Notes: generated by a model from the letters alone, not told the origin. Shown: positions 37,400 to 46,657, counted from the stretch's first letter. The stretch is 64,000 nucleotides of DNA from Microscillaceae bacterium (GCA_011390205.1 JAABSX010000005.1:83090-147089), one strand, 5' to 3'. Made by a program: numbers and translations.

Positions 37400-37594
37400 T
37401 TAGTTATCTTCTTTACATTGACAACCTTGTTGATTTATATTGGCATGATTATAATCCCCAATAAGAACGATTTCACAATTAGTATTACTTTCTAGTTTAG
37501 CCAGTATTTTTTTGCGTTCATCAGAGCTCAACTCTTCTTCGGCTAACCAAAATTTATCCGTTGGATTATTGAATTCAAAAACACCCCCATTCAT
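37400..37594 (-). CDS. Orphan small ORF, 64 aa, possibly a fragment
   Basis: The predicted protein has a protein-like composition (NPTDKFWLAEEELSSDERKK, then CEIVLIGDYNHANI). The frame stays open about 10 codons upstream of the ATG (to 37624) with plausible residues and no start codon, so it may be the 3' remnant of a longer gene. I do not recognise a family. Lying in a repeat island, and followed by the same hairpin type as the small ORF at 63250, it could be an immunity or other accessory-gene remnant; this is inference. Confidence 0.4.
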   Translation of the reverse strand: MNGGVFEFNNPTDKFWLAEEELSSDERKKILAKLESNTNCEIVLIGDYNHANINQQGCQCKEDN

Positions 37595-37696
37595 TTCATA
37601 TGCAATGCAAGAGTTTTTCTTAGATTATTTTATTGACTTTTAAAGTAAAAATATAGGTAGAATCTAACAAAGTATTCTACCTATATTTCATTTTTG

Positions 37697-40600
37697 TTAC
37701 CTGCCTACCATCACGAAAGCCCCCCAATAATACGGATTTTTAAATTTACTCTTTAGTGAGGTCTGTGCTTCTTTAAAAGACAAAGCCTTATTGCCTGTAC
37801 GCACATAATTTTGATAAAAAAGTGTCATTAGTTCTTTGGTAGCTTCATCACTGACTGTCCAGAGGCTCATAATGACGAGGTCTGCACCTGCTATTTGCAA
37901 GGCTCTCTGTAGCCCATAGACTCCTTCACCCGCTTTGACATCCCCTAGTCCAGTTTCACAGGCACTCATCACCACTGTCGTGTTCGTGAGCTCAAGGCTT
38001 GATGCTTCATAAGCAGTCAGAATCCCGTTGTCTTCATTTTGGAGCTGTCTGTTATCCCTGCCCTTTATGCCTTGCTCTGCATTGGCTAAGAAGATACCAC
38101 TTCTGAGCAGTGGGTTTTGTCTTGCTTTTTCTATTTCTATTCCAAATATCTTTTGATTGCCTGTATTGATGGGGTCATCCATAAAATATCCGTGGGTAGC
38201 CACGTGGAGAATACTTGGATTTTTTACCTTTTTGAGGGCTGTTTCGGAGGCTTGTTGGTTGGTAAGCATTACAGACTGATGCCCTGATTTTTGAAGAATC
38301 TGTGCGATATTTTGCACTTCTGCTTTTGTGCCTGGCAGGGGCGTTACTGTGCCTTGGCTGCCATAGTCAGGAAAGCCAATAAGGATGGCATCTTGTTTTT
38401 CTTTGTTTGTTTTGCTGGTGTTGGGTCTCTGAAAGATGTCTTTGGTATTGGTCAGAAAAATAAAAGATTTTTCATCTATGAGGTATTTTCCATCAGGTTT
38501 TTGGAGGGTTTGGAGGCTAATCTGATGATAGACGCCATCTAATGACACAAAAAGCTTGGATTTATTGGCTATTTTGCTTTCTATGGGCTGCCAAAACTGT
38601 GCATAGCTGTATTTATCTTCTTTTTGGGCTTTGATGCTATTTCGGTAATATTTGTAATATTTTAGGTCAAGCTCATTGCCATTTTTGAGAAGTACGAGCT
38701 GTGGCGTTTGTGGGTGTGCCTTGTCTGCGATTAAGAAAGCATAGTGCGTTTCGTCTGTAAATCTTCCCTCGAAATGTCTAAAACTAATGATGTCTATACT
38801 GGCTTCACCATCTTTGAGATGTTTAGCAATATCTTCGTAAGTCTTGACAGGCTCAAAGAGTGTGGGTACACTTTGGGAGATATTTTTCTCGAGGGCATTG
38901 TTGGCATTTTCTAGAGAGTCAAGGTTAATCCCCTCATTTTGTAGTTCTTCTTTAGAGTATGTATAATATTTGACGAGTTGTTCTTTTTGCTGAATCCATT
39001 GTTGATATTCTTTGATAAGCTGTTCATTCTTGCTTTGTAAGATACTTTGTTTGATTTTGCTGGTAGTGCTGAGCAAAATCGCCTTTGTGCTCAGGTGGGC
39101 TTGGTACATTTCCTGCAAGAGGCTTGGGTCTTCTGCCCCAAAATCAGTAGCAAAAGAGTAAAACCTTGTAAAAGTGGGGCGTAGTTTATTCCAATATTTT
39201 TCTTTTTCTACCTCGCTCATTGCTGGGAAATAAGCACGTATAAAATCTTGATTGCCTTTGATTACCTTTTTATAATACTGAGCGGCTTGGTTGGTTTTTC
39301 CCATTTGCCAGTAGAGGATGGCTAGATTTTCTTGGGCTTGGTTGTAATCAGGGTGATTCTCTCCTAGGGTATTGAGTCTAATTTCTAAGGCTTGTTTGAG
39401 GAGTATTTCGGCTTCACTATTTTTCCCTTTGCTTCGGTAAAAGTTTCCTAGATTGCTGGCTGTATTGGCGTAGGCAGGGTGCGTATTCCCAAATCTTTTT
39501 TCATAGATTCGGAGTGCTTCTTGGAGCAGGCTTTCTACCTCTGTATCTTTTTGCATTTCTAAATAAAGGCTTGCCTGTAGGTTGAGCAGGTGCGCCAAAT
39601 CAGGGTGATTCCGTCCGCCCAATCTTTTTTCTTTGAGTACAAGTGCATCTTGAAAGATGGCATTGGCGGCATCGTATTTTTTTTGGTCTTGGTAGAGCAG
39701 TGCCAAATTTAAGAGCATTCTTTGGTAATTATTAGAAGATTCTTTGAGTGTGCCTTTGGCTATCTCAAGGGCTTCTTTGAGCAAGTTTTCTGCCTGCTCA
39801 TATCGTCCTATCATCTGAAAAAGCATTCCTTTGTTATTAAGTACGATGGCGTAAGTAATGCTTTTTTTACCTTCTGTGGCTGCTGTTATTTGGAGGGCTT
39901 CTTCAAAATACTGCTCTGCTTCGGTATATTTCCCTGTATTTTTGTAAGTCATTGCCAAGTTATTGAGGGCAGTGGCATAGCCTGTGTTTTGTGTGCCTTG
40001 ATTGTCTTTTCTGACATTGAGTGCAGACTGATTGGCATTGAGGGCATCTTCATAGCGGGCTGTAGTAAGGTAAAGCAGCCCAAGATTGGCAATTACCTTT
40101 GGGTAGAAAATGGTCTGCTGGGCATTGGCTTCCTCAAATTTTGCCTTTGCGAGTATAAAAAAATATTCAGCCCTTTTAAAACGATAGTTGGCGTAAGAAA
40201 ACTGCCCAAGTTCATTGTAATCTTTTCCTAGCTTGAGAGCGTCTTGGCTTTGGTCTTCCGTAAGCCCCATGAGGTCAGTTACTCTGACGAGGTTTTTTTT
40301 ATACTTTTCTGCCCTTTCTTGGTGTTCGTAGAGTCCAGAGTTATCACTCAGGGCTATGGCAAAGCTGAAGTTAGTGCTATCATACGCATTGCGCATTTCT
40401 TCAAACTGCTGGCTGATTAAATCTTGCCCTGCTTCTTTGATGTCTTCCTCTATTTGTTGTTTCTTTTCTTTTGTCTTTTCTTTTACCTTGTCTTTAAGCT
40501 TGCCTAAGACACCTCCTTGTGCAGAAGCTGTGTGTAGAGAGAAAAACAAAAGCCCTATACCAAATAAGCCTGTGATAAAAAGTTGCGTAAGTGTTTTCAT
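37697..40600 (-). CDS. Secreted TPR-CHAT caspase-like protein, 967 aa
   Basis: Residues 1-27 are a signal peptide (cleavage near ASA-QGG), followed by a charged helix (KLKDKVKEKTKEKKQQ). TPR repeats span about 100-440, several with the ALNNLA.TY...GKY.EAE signature. The CHAT domain occupies about 640-967. The predicted dyad is His803 in HVATHGYF and Cys881 in SACETGLGD, followed by GEGVYGLQRALQIAGADL. It is a paralogue of the 1406-aa protein at 1450-5670 with fewer TPR units. It is divergent from a single-domain response regulator. Substrate and partners are unknown. Confidence 0.92.
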   Translation of the reverse strand: MKTLTQLFITGLFGIGLLFFSLHTASAQGGVLGKLKDKVKEKTKEKKQQIEEDIKEAGQDLISQQFEEMRNAYDSTNFSFAIALSDNSGLYEHQERAEKYKKNLVRVTDLMGLTEDQSQDALKLGKDYNELGQFSYANYRFKRAEYFFILAKAKFEEANAQQTIFYPKVIANLGLLYLTTARYEDALNANQSALNVRKDNQGTQNTGYATALNNLAMTYKNTGKYTEAEQYFEEALQITAATEGKKSITYAIVLNNKGMLFQMIGRYEQAENLLKEALEIAKGTLKESSNNYQRMLLNLALLYQDQKKYDAANAIFQDALVLKEKRLGGRNHPDLAHLLNLQASLYLEMQKDTEVESLLQEALRIYEKRFGNTHPAYANTASNLGNFYRSKGKNSEAEILLKQALEIRLNTLGENHPDYNQAQENLAILYWQMGKTNQAAQYYKKVIKGNQDFIRAYFPAMSEVEKEKYWNKLRPTFTRFYSFATDFGAEDPSLLQEMYQAHLSTKAILLSTTSKIKQSILQSKNEQLIKEYQQWIQQKEQLVKYYTYSKEELQNEGINLDSLENANNALEKNISQSVPTLFEPVKTYEDIAKHLKDGEASIDIISFRHFEGRFTDETHYAFLIADKAHPQTPQLVLLKNGNELDLKYYKYYRNSIKAQKEDKYSYAQFWQPIESKIANKSKLFVSLDGVYHQISLQTLQKPDGKYLIDEKSFIFLTNTKDIFQRPNTSKTNKEKQDAILIGFPDYGSQGTVTPLPGTKAEVQNIAQILQKSGHQSVMLTNQQASETALKKVKNPSILHVATHGYFMDDPINTGNQKIFGIEIEKARQNPLLRSGIFLANAEQGIKGRDNRQLQNEDNGILTAYEASSLELTNTTVVMSACETGLGDVKAGEGVYGLQRALQIAGADLVIMSLWTVSDEATKELMTLFYQNYVRTGNKALSFKEAQTSLKSKFKNPYYWGAFVMVGR

Positions 40601-40744
40601 AGAGATAAATATAATTTAAAGGGATGTGTAATAAATACGAATATTTTATAGTTTTATTCCAAATAAACTTACATTCTTGCTTATGTTTGCTATCAAGAAA
40701 GACCAATATTTTTAGGCAAGTATTTTTTTTTAGAATAAAAATGA

Positions 40745-40752
40745 TACCTTTG
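40745..40752 (+). promoter_or_regulatory. Likely -7 box for the response regulator gene
   Basis: TACCTTTG matches TAnnTTTG, 81 bp upstream of the ATG at 40833. Confidence 0.5.
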
Positions 40753-40832
40753 TAAGTAGTACCAAGTTTGGGTTTTTTTGAACAGCAAAAAAAATTTAAA
40801 CTTTAATCCTTGAATCAAACAAAAACATAACG

Positions 40833-41240
40833 ATGTCTGCAAAAACAGTTGATTTGGTTTTATTAGTAGATGACAATGATACGGATAACTTTATCAGTAA
40901 AAGAATTGTCGAGATTACTAAATTCGCCAAAAGAGTAGAAATTCGTAGCTCAGGAAAAAGTGCCCTAGAATACCTCGAAGAAGTACAACACACGCCCGAA
41001 AATCTACCTGAAATCATATTTTTGGATATAAATATGCCCATAGTAGATGGTTTTGTATTTTTATTTGAATTTGAAGCATTTCCTGATGCCATCCGCAAAA
41101 AATGCAAAGTAGTGATTCTATCCAGCTCTAACAATAAAAGAGACATCGCGAAGATTGTCGATAATGAGTACGTGATTAAGTTTATCACCAAGCCCCTCAC
41201 CGAGCGAGCATTGAAAGAAATACAAGATTTACTCATCTGA
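40833..41240 (+). CDS. Single-domain response regulator (CheY-like)
   Basis: 135 residues forming one receiver domain. The acidic pocket is Asp13-Asp14, the phospho-acceptor is Asp65 in FLDINMP, the switch Ser lies in the VVILSSS stretch, and Lys120 precedes Pro. There is no output domain, so it must act through protein partners. No kinase is adjacent; the nearest neighbour is the divergent CHAT-TPR gene. Bacteroidota encode many such stand-alone receivers. Confidence 0.94.
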   Translation: MSAKTVDLVLLVDDNDTDNFISKRIVEITKFAKRVEIRSSGKSALEYLEEVQHTPENLPEIIFLDINMPIVDGFVFLFEFEAFPDAIRKKCKVVILSSSNNKRDIAKIVDNEYVIKFITKPLTERALKEIQDLLI

Positions 41241-41253
41241 TAACTTCTAAACA

Positions 41254-41312
41254 AGCCGTAAACTACCTAGGTTTGATTTAAAATAACTGGATAGTTTTAC
41301 GGCTCATTTTAT
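41254..41312 (+). terminator. Terminator after the response regulator
   Basis: GCCGTAAACTA pairs with TAGTTTTACGGC with one bulged base, followed by ATTTTATTT. Confidence 0.7.
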
Positions 41313-41394
41313 TTATCAAAAACTAGCTTTCACAAAATATATATAATAACTGTCAATATTTCCAAATGGGTATGTTTTAAGCCTAACCTCGTAC

Positions 41395-41973
41395 ATGCCA
41401 CACCTTATCCAAAAAACAATCGCCCTTGTGCTTCTCGTTCTACTAAGCCCTTTGCTATTGCTTGCCTTGATAATTATCACTTCTATTACGCTCAAAAATC
41501 CCTTCTTCAGACAGTCCAGAATAGGTCTAAATGAAAAAAAATTCACGCTATACAAACTCAAAACCATGCAGCAAATCTATGATAAAAATGGATTCTTAGT
41601 GCCTGATAATCAAAGATTTACATTTTTTGGGATTTTTTTGCGTAAAACCTCAATAGACGAATTGCCGCAACTATGGCACGTGCTGACAGGAGAGATGAAC
41701 TTGGTGGGGCCACGCCCACTTCTGCCCGAGTATCTCCCGTTATACAATGAAAAACAACGCAGAAGACACCATGTCAGGCCAGGCATTACGGGTTGGGCAC
41801 AGATAAACGGACGCAATAGGCTGCCTTGGAAAGCACGTCTGGAGATGGATACTTGGTATGTACAAAACCGCACTTGGCAGCTTGATTTACAAATACTGTG
41901 GCTGACTGCCCTCAAAGTATTCCACAAAAATGATGGAGAAATACTGAGCGAAAAATTTAATGGAAATACATAA
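41395..41973 (+). CDS. PglC-like sugar-1-phosphate transferase
   Basis: 192 residues of the small monotopic phosphoglycosyl transferase family, which moves a sugar phosphate from UDP-sugar to undecaprenyl phosphate and so starts a glycan. It has an N-terminal membrane hairpin (about 7-30), the LYKLKTM segment, the catalytic Asp88-Glu89 dyad in SIDELPQLW, and NLVGPRPLLP followed by RPGITGWAQINGR. The small size fits PglC rather than the larger WcaJ type. It is the first gene of a three-gene cassette, 12 bp from the next. Confidence 0.93.
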   Translation: MPHLIQKTIALVLLVLLSPLLLLALIIITSITLKNPFFRQSRIGLNEKKFTLYKLKTMQQIYDKNGFLVPDNQRFTFFGIFLRKTSIDELPQLWHVLTGEMNLVGPRPLLPEYLPLYNEKQRRRHHVRPGITGWAQINGRNRLPWKARLEMDTWYVQNRTWQLDLQILWLTALKVFHKNDGEILSEKFNGNT

Positions 41974-41985
41974 ATAAAAAATACG

Positions 41986-42600
41986 ATGCTCATATATGGT
42001 GCAGGAGAAAACGCAGCCGTCATCTGGGAGGCATTAGAAAGTAAAAAAATAGAAGTAAAAGGCCTTTTTGATGACAGACCCAGCCAAGCCTTTTTCAAGG
42101 GGCTAAGGGTTTTATCAGGCTACCAGCCAGACTTTTGCCCTGGTGAGACACTGATTATCAGCATCGGAGACAATCAAACCAGGGCTCAGATAGCCTCCAA
42201 AATCGTGCATGCCTTTGCTCAGGTGATACATGAAAGGGCTTGCGTATCTCCTACAGCAGACATTGCCGAGGGGGCAGTCATCATGGCAGGTGCTGTGATA
42301 CAGGCCTATGCCAAAATAGGCAAACATACCCTCCTAAATACCGCCTCTGTGATAGAGCATGATGCTTTGATAGGAGATTTCGTACACATTGCCCCTGGTG
42401 CAGTCTTGGGTGGGCGTGTGTGTATCGGAGATTTTTCACTCATCGGCTTAAATGCCTCTATTTTGCCTGGCATCAAGATAGGCAATCACTGCTGTATTGG
42501 GGCAGGGGCTGTAGTTACCAGAGATATTCCAGACAATGCCCTCGCTTGGGGAAACCCTGCAAGGATTAAAATACCTTACAAGAATGGGCTAAGTAGCTAA
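41986..42600 (+). CDS. PglD/NeuD-like sugar O/N-acetyltransferase
   Basis: 204 residues. The N-terminal Rossmann-like part (YGAGENAAVIWEAL) is followed by a left-handed beta-helix of hexapeptide repeats (GAVIMAG, HTLLNTASVIEHD, GDFVHIAPGAVLGG), with the catalytic-type His in VIEHD. It resembles PglD, which acetylates UDP-4-amino sugars to make UDP-diacetylbacillosamine. It lies between the PglC-like and PglE-like genes, supporting that role. Confidence 0.9.
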   Translation: MLIYGAGENAAVIWEALESKKIEVKGLFDDRPSQAFFKGLRVLSGYQPDFCPGETLIISIGDNQTRAQIASKIVHAFAQVIHERACVSPTADIAEGAVIMAGAVIQAYAKIGKHTLLNTASVIEHDALIGDFVHIAPGAVLGGRVCIGDFSLIGLNASILPGIKIGNHCCIGAGAVVTRDIPDNALAWGNPARIKIPYKNGLSS

Positions 42601-42672
42601 TAATCAATAATTTAAAACAACTAATGACATAACTCAACCCTGATATAGCATTTATTCAAAAAAAAATGATTC

Positions 42673-43803
42673 ATGCAATCCAAAAAAATATACCTCTCAC
42701 CTCCGCACCTAAGCGGAAAAGAAATTGGCTACATCACCGAAGCAATGGCTCAAAACTGGGTCGCTCCTGTAGGTAAAAATTTAGATGATTTTGAGCAAGC
42801 CATTTGTAGATTTACAAAAATCCCTCACTGCCTTGCACTCAATAGCGGCACCGCTGCACTGCACCTAGCACTACATCTGCTCGGCGTAAGTGAGGGGGAT
42901 GTGGTGCTTTGCCCTAGTTTTACGTTCGTGGCTACAGTCAATCCTATTTTGTACCAAAAAGCCCGCCCCGTGCTGATAGACAGTGAGTCTGATACCTGGA
43001 ATATCTGCCCTCAGTTATTAGAAAGAGCACTCTTAGACCTTACTCAGAAAGGCATCAGGCCGAAGGCTATTTTGGTAGTGCACCTCTATGGGCAGATGGC
43101 AAAAATGAGTGAAGTCTTAGACATTGCACAGCATTACCAGGTGCCCATCATAGAAGATGCTGCCGAAGCCATGGGCAGCTTGTATGGCTCAAAAGCTGCG
43201 GGTACTTTGGGTGATTTGGGTGTGTTTTCTTTTAATGGCAATAAAATCATCACTACTTCGGCAGGGGGGGCACTGCTCACACACTCAGAAGCACAAAAAG
43301 AAAAAGCACTTTTTTGGGCAACACAAGCCAAAGATCAAGCCGCACACTACCAGCACAGTGAGCTGGGCTACAACTACAGAATGAGTAATCTCTTGGCAGG
43401 CATTGGTCTCGGACAGATGCAAGTCTTAGAAGAAAGAATCTGTCAGAGAAGAAGTAATTATGCCCATTACAAAGAGGCCTTGGCAGATTTATCTTTGGTT
43501 TTTTTAGAAGAATATCCCAACACCTACAGCAATAGATGGCTTACATGCCTGCTTACGCCTAGTTTTGAGATGCGTGAGAAGATTCGCATGGCTTTGCTTG
43601 CCCAAGACATAGAAAGCCGCCCACTCTGGAAGCCTCTACACTTACAGCCCTTGTATGCCCACACTGTTTTTTACAACCAAGGCATCAGCGAAGATTTATT
43701 CCAAAGAGGACTTTGTCTGCCTTCTGGCTCCTCTTTACAAGAAAGTGAACTCAATAAAATTGTAGAGATTATACGAAGCGTGGTGTATTTGTCAGAAAAT
43801 TAG
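42673..43803 (+). CDS. PglE-like DegT/DnrJ/EryC1 aminotransferase
   Basis: 376 residues of PLP-dependent sugar aminotransferase. SGTAALHLAL binds the phosphate, EDAAEAMG holds the Asp (162) that contacts the PLP ring nitrogen, and Lys191 in SFNGNKIIT forms the Schiff base. It would aminate a UDP-4-keto-6-deoxy sugar. With the two genes upstream it forms a PglC-D-E-like set; the 4,6-dehydratase (PglF) is not in this window. Confidence 0.94.
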   Translation: MQSKKIYLSPPHLSGKEIGYITEAMAQNWVAPVGKNLDDFEQAICRFTKIPHCLALNSGTAALHLALHLLGVSEGDVVLCPSFTFVATVNPILYQKARPVLIDSESDTWNICPQLLERALLDLTQKGIRPKAILVVHLYGQMAKMSEVLDIAQHYQVPIIEDAAEAMGSLYGSKAAGTLGDLGVFSFNGNKIITTSAGGALLTHSEAQKEKALFWATQAKDQAAHYQHSELGYNYRMSNLLAGIGLGQMQVLEERICQRRSNYAHYKEALADLSLVFLEEYPNTYSNRWLTCLLTPSFEMREKIRMALLAQDIESRPLWKPLHLQPLYAHTVFYNQGISEDLFQRGLCLPSGSSLQESELNKIVEIIRSVVYLSEN

Positions 43804-43833
43804 TGGGAAATGCTGGATGTAATTAAATAAAAG

Positions 43834-43907
43834 TAGCGAGGGGGGGAATTGAACCCCCGACCTCCGGGTTATGAATCCGACGCTCTAACCATCTGAGCTA
43901 CCTCGCC
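43834..43907 (-). tRNA. tRNA-Met (CAT anticodon)
   Basis: A 74-nt cloverleaf on the minus strand: acceptor GGCGAGG with CCTCGCT (first pair G-U), D arm with GCTC/GAGC, anticodon loop TTCATAA, T arm with GGGGGTTCAATTCCCCC, discriminator A. CCA is not encoded. The anticodon stem has an apparent A-C mismatch at its loop end. It is probably the elongator type; tRNA-Ile with modified CAT is an alternative. It lies between the aminotransferase and START-like genes. Confidence 0.92.
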
Positions 43908-43926
43908 AAATTGTGGACAAAGGGAA

Positions 43927-43934
43927 TAATTTTG
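43927..43934 (+). promoter_or_regulatory. Possible -7 box for the START-like gene
   Basis: TAATTTTG matches TAnnTTTG, 83 bp upstream of the ATG at 44017. Confidence 0.35.
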
Positions 43935-43956
43935 TGCTTATTTTTCCTTTGGCTTG

Positions 43957-43964
43957 CAAAGGTA
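43957..43964 (-). promoter_or_regulatory. Likely -7 box for tRNA-Met
   Basis: Read on the minus strand this is TACCTTTG, matching TAnnTTTG, about 50 bp before the tRNA 5' end. Confidence 0.5.
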
Positions 43965-44016
43965 AATCTTTTTGTTTAAAATGCCATAATTTTTAATAAA
44001 AATTAAAACACAAAAA

Positions 44017-44412
44017 ATGGAGAAGTATAAATTTACAGGAGAATACGAAATAAATGCCTCTCCAAGAAGCATTTACCCTTACTTACACAATGCCAACAGC
44101 CTGTCAGAGTGGTTTATAGGCCCCGTAAAAATGGACGTGCCTAAGCAATATAATTTTATGTGGGACAATACAGACCACTTTGCAAGGCTCACTGTCTCAC
44201 GCTTAAACAAGCAAGTAAAGTTTGAGTTTTTGGATGAAAATAAACAAATAGAAGACAACCCAAACTATCTCGACATTCGTCTGCAACAAAGCGAACTTAC
44301 AGATGTTACTTACATAAATATTACAGATTATTCTGAAATGACAGACGAGCAAGACTTACAAGACCTCTGGGAGGGGCTTATTACTCGTTTGCGTGAAGTG
44401 CTAGGCGTATAG
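44017..44412 (+). CDS. START-like (SRPBCC) domain protein
   Basis: 131 residues with the SRPBCC/AHSA1-like pattern: EYEINASPRSIYPYLHNANSLSEWF, then strands with HFARLTVSRL, and a C-terminal helix LWEGLITRLREVL. Such proteins bind hydrophobic ligands or act as chaperone co-factors. The function in Bacteroidota is unknown, though the family is well conserved there. It precedes the LptF/G permease gene by 70 bp on the same strand. Confidence 0.82.
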   Translation: MEKYKFTGEYEINASPRSIYPYLHNANSLSEWFIGPVKMDVPKQYNFMWDNTDHFARLTVSRLNKQVKFEFLDENKQIEDNPNYLDIRLQQSELTDVTYINITDYSEMTDEQDLQDLWEGLITRLREVLGV

Positions 44413-44482
44413 AGGATACAGGCAAATTAAGTAAATTTTGGTTTGGTATCTCTTGAATGAAGCCTTGCAAGACTGATTTTTT

Positions 44483-46207
44483 ATGAAAAAAATTGATAGA
44501 TTAATTTTAGGTGCTTTTATAGGCCCTTTCATCCTGACTACAGCCGTAGTCGTCTTTATTCTTTTGATTCAGCAGCTAATGCAGCAGCTAGAGCATCTTT
44601 TAGGCAAAGGAGTATCTTATTTTGTATTTGCCGAATTGATTTTTTATTTTTCTGTGCACATTGTTCCTTTGGCGTTGCCCCTTGCAATTTTGCTGTCCTC
44701 TCTGATTACTTTCGGAAACTTGGGCGAGCACATGGAGCTCACCGCACTCAAAGGTGCGGGCATCTCCTTGACGAGAGTCTTAGCACCTATTTTTATACTG
44801 ACAGCCTTTGTGTCTGTGGGTTCGTTTTGGTTTAATGACAGGATAGTGCCCATAGCCAACCTAGAGGCTTATCGGCTTCTTTGGGACATCAAGCAGAAAA
44901 GCCCCTCACTGAGCATCAAAGAAGGGGCTTTTTACAATGGCCTGCCAGGATACAGCATCAAAATCAACCAAAAATTTACAGATGGCAAGTCCATCAAAGA
45001 TGTCATGATTTATGACCATACAGATAGGCGTGGCAATACCAAACTGATTTTGGCAGACTCGGGGCGGATGTACACCATTCGCAATGACCGATACCTCGTC
45101 TTAGAGCTATTCAAAGGCAAAAGCTACAATGACAAAGTAGCTATGCAAGATGGCAACAACTCTACCCAAAAGTTTTTGAGAAGCAATTTTGACAAAAGCC
45201 AAGTTGTATTCAATCTCAGTTCTTTTGATATGCAATCTACAGATAAAAAACTCTTTGAGCAGCACAGATACATGCGCAATGCCAGACAGCTCGCCCTAGA
45301 TGTGGACTCAATCAACCAATCACTTATCAAAGGAAAAAAAGAAGTCATCAATAACCTGCTGCCAAACTACCGCTACCACCTTAAAGAAACAGAAAAAATA
45401 GAAAAAGCAGTAGATAAATCACTTCTTACAAATCTCAACTTAAATGAAGAAGATACACTCAACAAATCTGCTGCCGCATTTAAAAAACAAAAACGCCAGA
45501 AACAAAATGACAAAGACGCTGACAAAGACACTGAAACACCATCACAAAATCAAACAAAAATAAGCACTACCTCGGGTGTCAGCCTCCAAGAAAAAAACTT
45601 ACCCGAACGATTCAGACCCAAACAAGAGAAGGACTTGGCTAAAAAAGTCAAAGTAACACAAGAAAAGGAACTGCCAAAAAGAAATAAATCCCAACAAGAA
45701 GTCAAGCCTATCGTAAGCCAAGCCTCTAACCGAATCGTAGAAAATGTAACAGAGGTGCAGAAGGTTACAAGGGCACTTTCCCAAGCAAAAGGACTTGCTT
45801 CTTTTACTAAAAACTATGCAAACAACACAAAAGCACAAGCAAAGCAAGCAAGGGAGTTCTTGGTGGAGCTATACAAAAAATACACACTGGCATTTGCTTG
45901 TATTTCTATGTTTTTGATAGGTGCACCCCTAGGAGCTATCATTAAAAAAGGAGGACTTGGTGTGCCTGTGCTGATTTCTATTATTTTCTTTATTTTGTTT
46001 TATGTAATCTCTATCACTGGTGAAAAATGGGTCAAAGAAGGCTTTATATCCGCCCTCTTAGGGATGTCTCTCTCAAATATCGTGTTATTATTCTTTGGAT
46101 TTTTATTTTTAAATCAAGCCCGAAACGATTCCAGACTCTTTGAAACTGACTTTTATTTGGTTTGGTGGGATAAGATTCAAAAACGATTTAGAAAAAAGCC
46201 TGCCTGA
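44483..46207 (+). CDS. LptF/LptG family LPS export permease
   Basis: 574 residues. The YjgP/YjgQ fold is visible: N-terminal ILGAFIGPFILTTAVVVFILL, three N-terminal and three C-terminal membrane segments (about 12-35, 55-80, 100-120 and about 480-550), and the ELTALKGAGIS coupling-type segment that meets the LptB ATPase. The periplasmic region contains an unusual Lys/Gln-rich insertion (about residues 310-445) that makes it longer than proteobacterial homologues. It works with LptB/LptG-type partners encoded elsewhere. It cannot be split into LptF or LptG from sequence alone. Confidence 0.9.
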   Translation: MKKIDRLILGAFIGPFILTTAVVVFILLIQQLMQQLEHLLGKGVSYFVFAELIFYFSVHIVPLALPLAILLSSLITFGNLGEHMELTALKGAGISLTRVLAPIFILTAFVSVGSFWFNDRIVPIANLEAYRLLWDIKQKSPSLSIKEGAFYNGLPGYSIKINQKFTDGKSIKDVMIYDHTDRRGNTKLILADSGRMYTIRNDRYLVLELFKGKSYNDKVAMQDGNNSTQKFLRSNFDKSQVVFNLSSFDMQSTDKKLFEQHRYMRNARQLALDVDSINQSLIKGKKEVINNLLPNYRYHLKETEKIEKAVDKSLLTNLNLNEEDTLNKSAAAFKKQKRQKQNDKDADKDTETPSQNQTKISTTSGVSLQEKNLPERFRPKQEKDLAKKVKVTQEKELPKRNKSQQEVKPIVSQASNRIVENVTEVQKVTRALSQAKGLASFTKNYANNTKAQAKQAREFLVELYKKYTLAFACISMFLIGAPLGAIIKKGGLGVPVLISIIFFILFYVISITGEKWVKEGFISALLGMSLSNIVLLFFGFLFLNQARNDSRLFETDFYLVWWDKIQKRFRKKPA

Positions 46208-46288
46208 TAATTGTTTTTTTACTACAAAAAACCGAAATTTGCAAATTAATATGAATAAACCCATTAATACTAATAATTTATAATCATC

Positions 46289-46564
46289 ATGTATCTAACC
46301 CAAGAAAAGAAGCAGGAGTTATTCGAGAATCACGGCAAGGCAAAATCTAAAGAAGATACAGGCTCGCCAGAGGCTCAAATTGCTCTATTCTCTTACCGAA
46401 TAAATCACCTCACAGAGCATCTCAAAATCAATAAAAAAGATTTCTCTACTCGTTTAGGGCTCTTAAAATTGGTTGGTAAGCGTCGCCGTTTACTAAACTA
46501 CCTCCAAAAAACAGATATCGAGCGCTATCGTGCCGTACTGGTTGATTTGAATATCAGAAAATAA
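46289..46564 (+). CDS. rpsO: 30S ribosomal protein S15
   Basis: 91 residues with the S15 landmarks [16 protein letters not shown] and [12 protein letters not shown]. It binds 16S rRNA at an early step of small-subunit assembly. It is followed by a strong terminator and then pnp, the classic rpsO-pnp order. Confidence 0.98.
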   Translation: MYLTQEKKQELFENHGKAKSKEDTGSPEAQIALFSYRINHLTEHLKINKKDFSTRLGLLKLVGKRRRLLNYLQKTDIERYRAVLVDLNIRK

Positions 46565-46581
46565 TCTCATAGTATCCCTCC

Positions 46582-46618
46582 AAATTAAGAATGAACTAGA
46601 TTCATTCTTAATTTTTTT
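46582..46618 (+). terminator. Rho-independent terminator between rpsO and pnp
   Basis: ATTAAGAATGAA and TTCATTCTTAAT form a perfect 12-bp stem with a five-base loop, followed by a T run. Confidence 0.85.
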
Positions 46619-46657
46619 GTGGGTGCATCAAAACAAAACACATAAAAACAAAACCGT

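Noticed and set aside
39722..40231. Plus-strand 169-codon frame
   Set aside because: It is antisense to the TPR region of the second CHAT gene and is Cys/Phe-rich without domain features.
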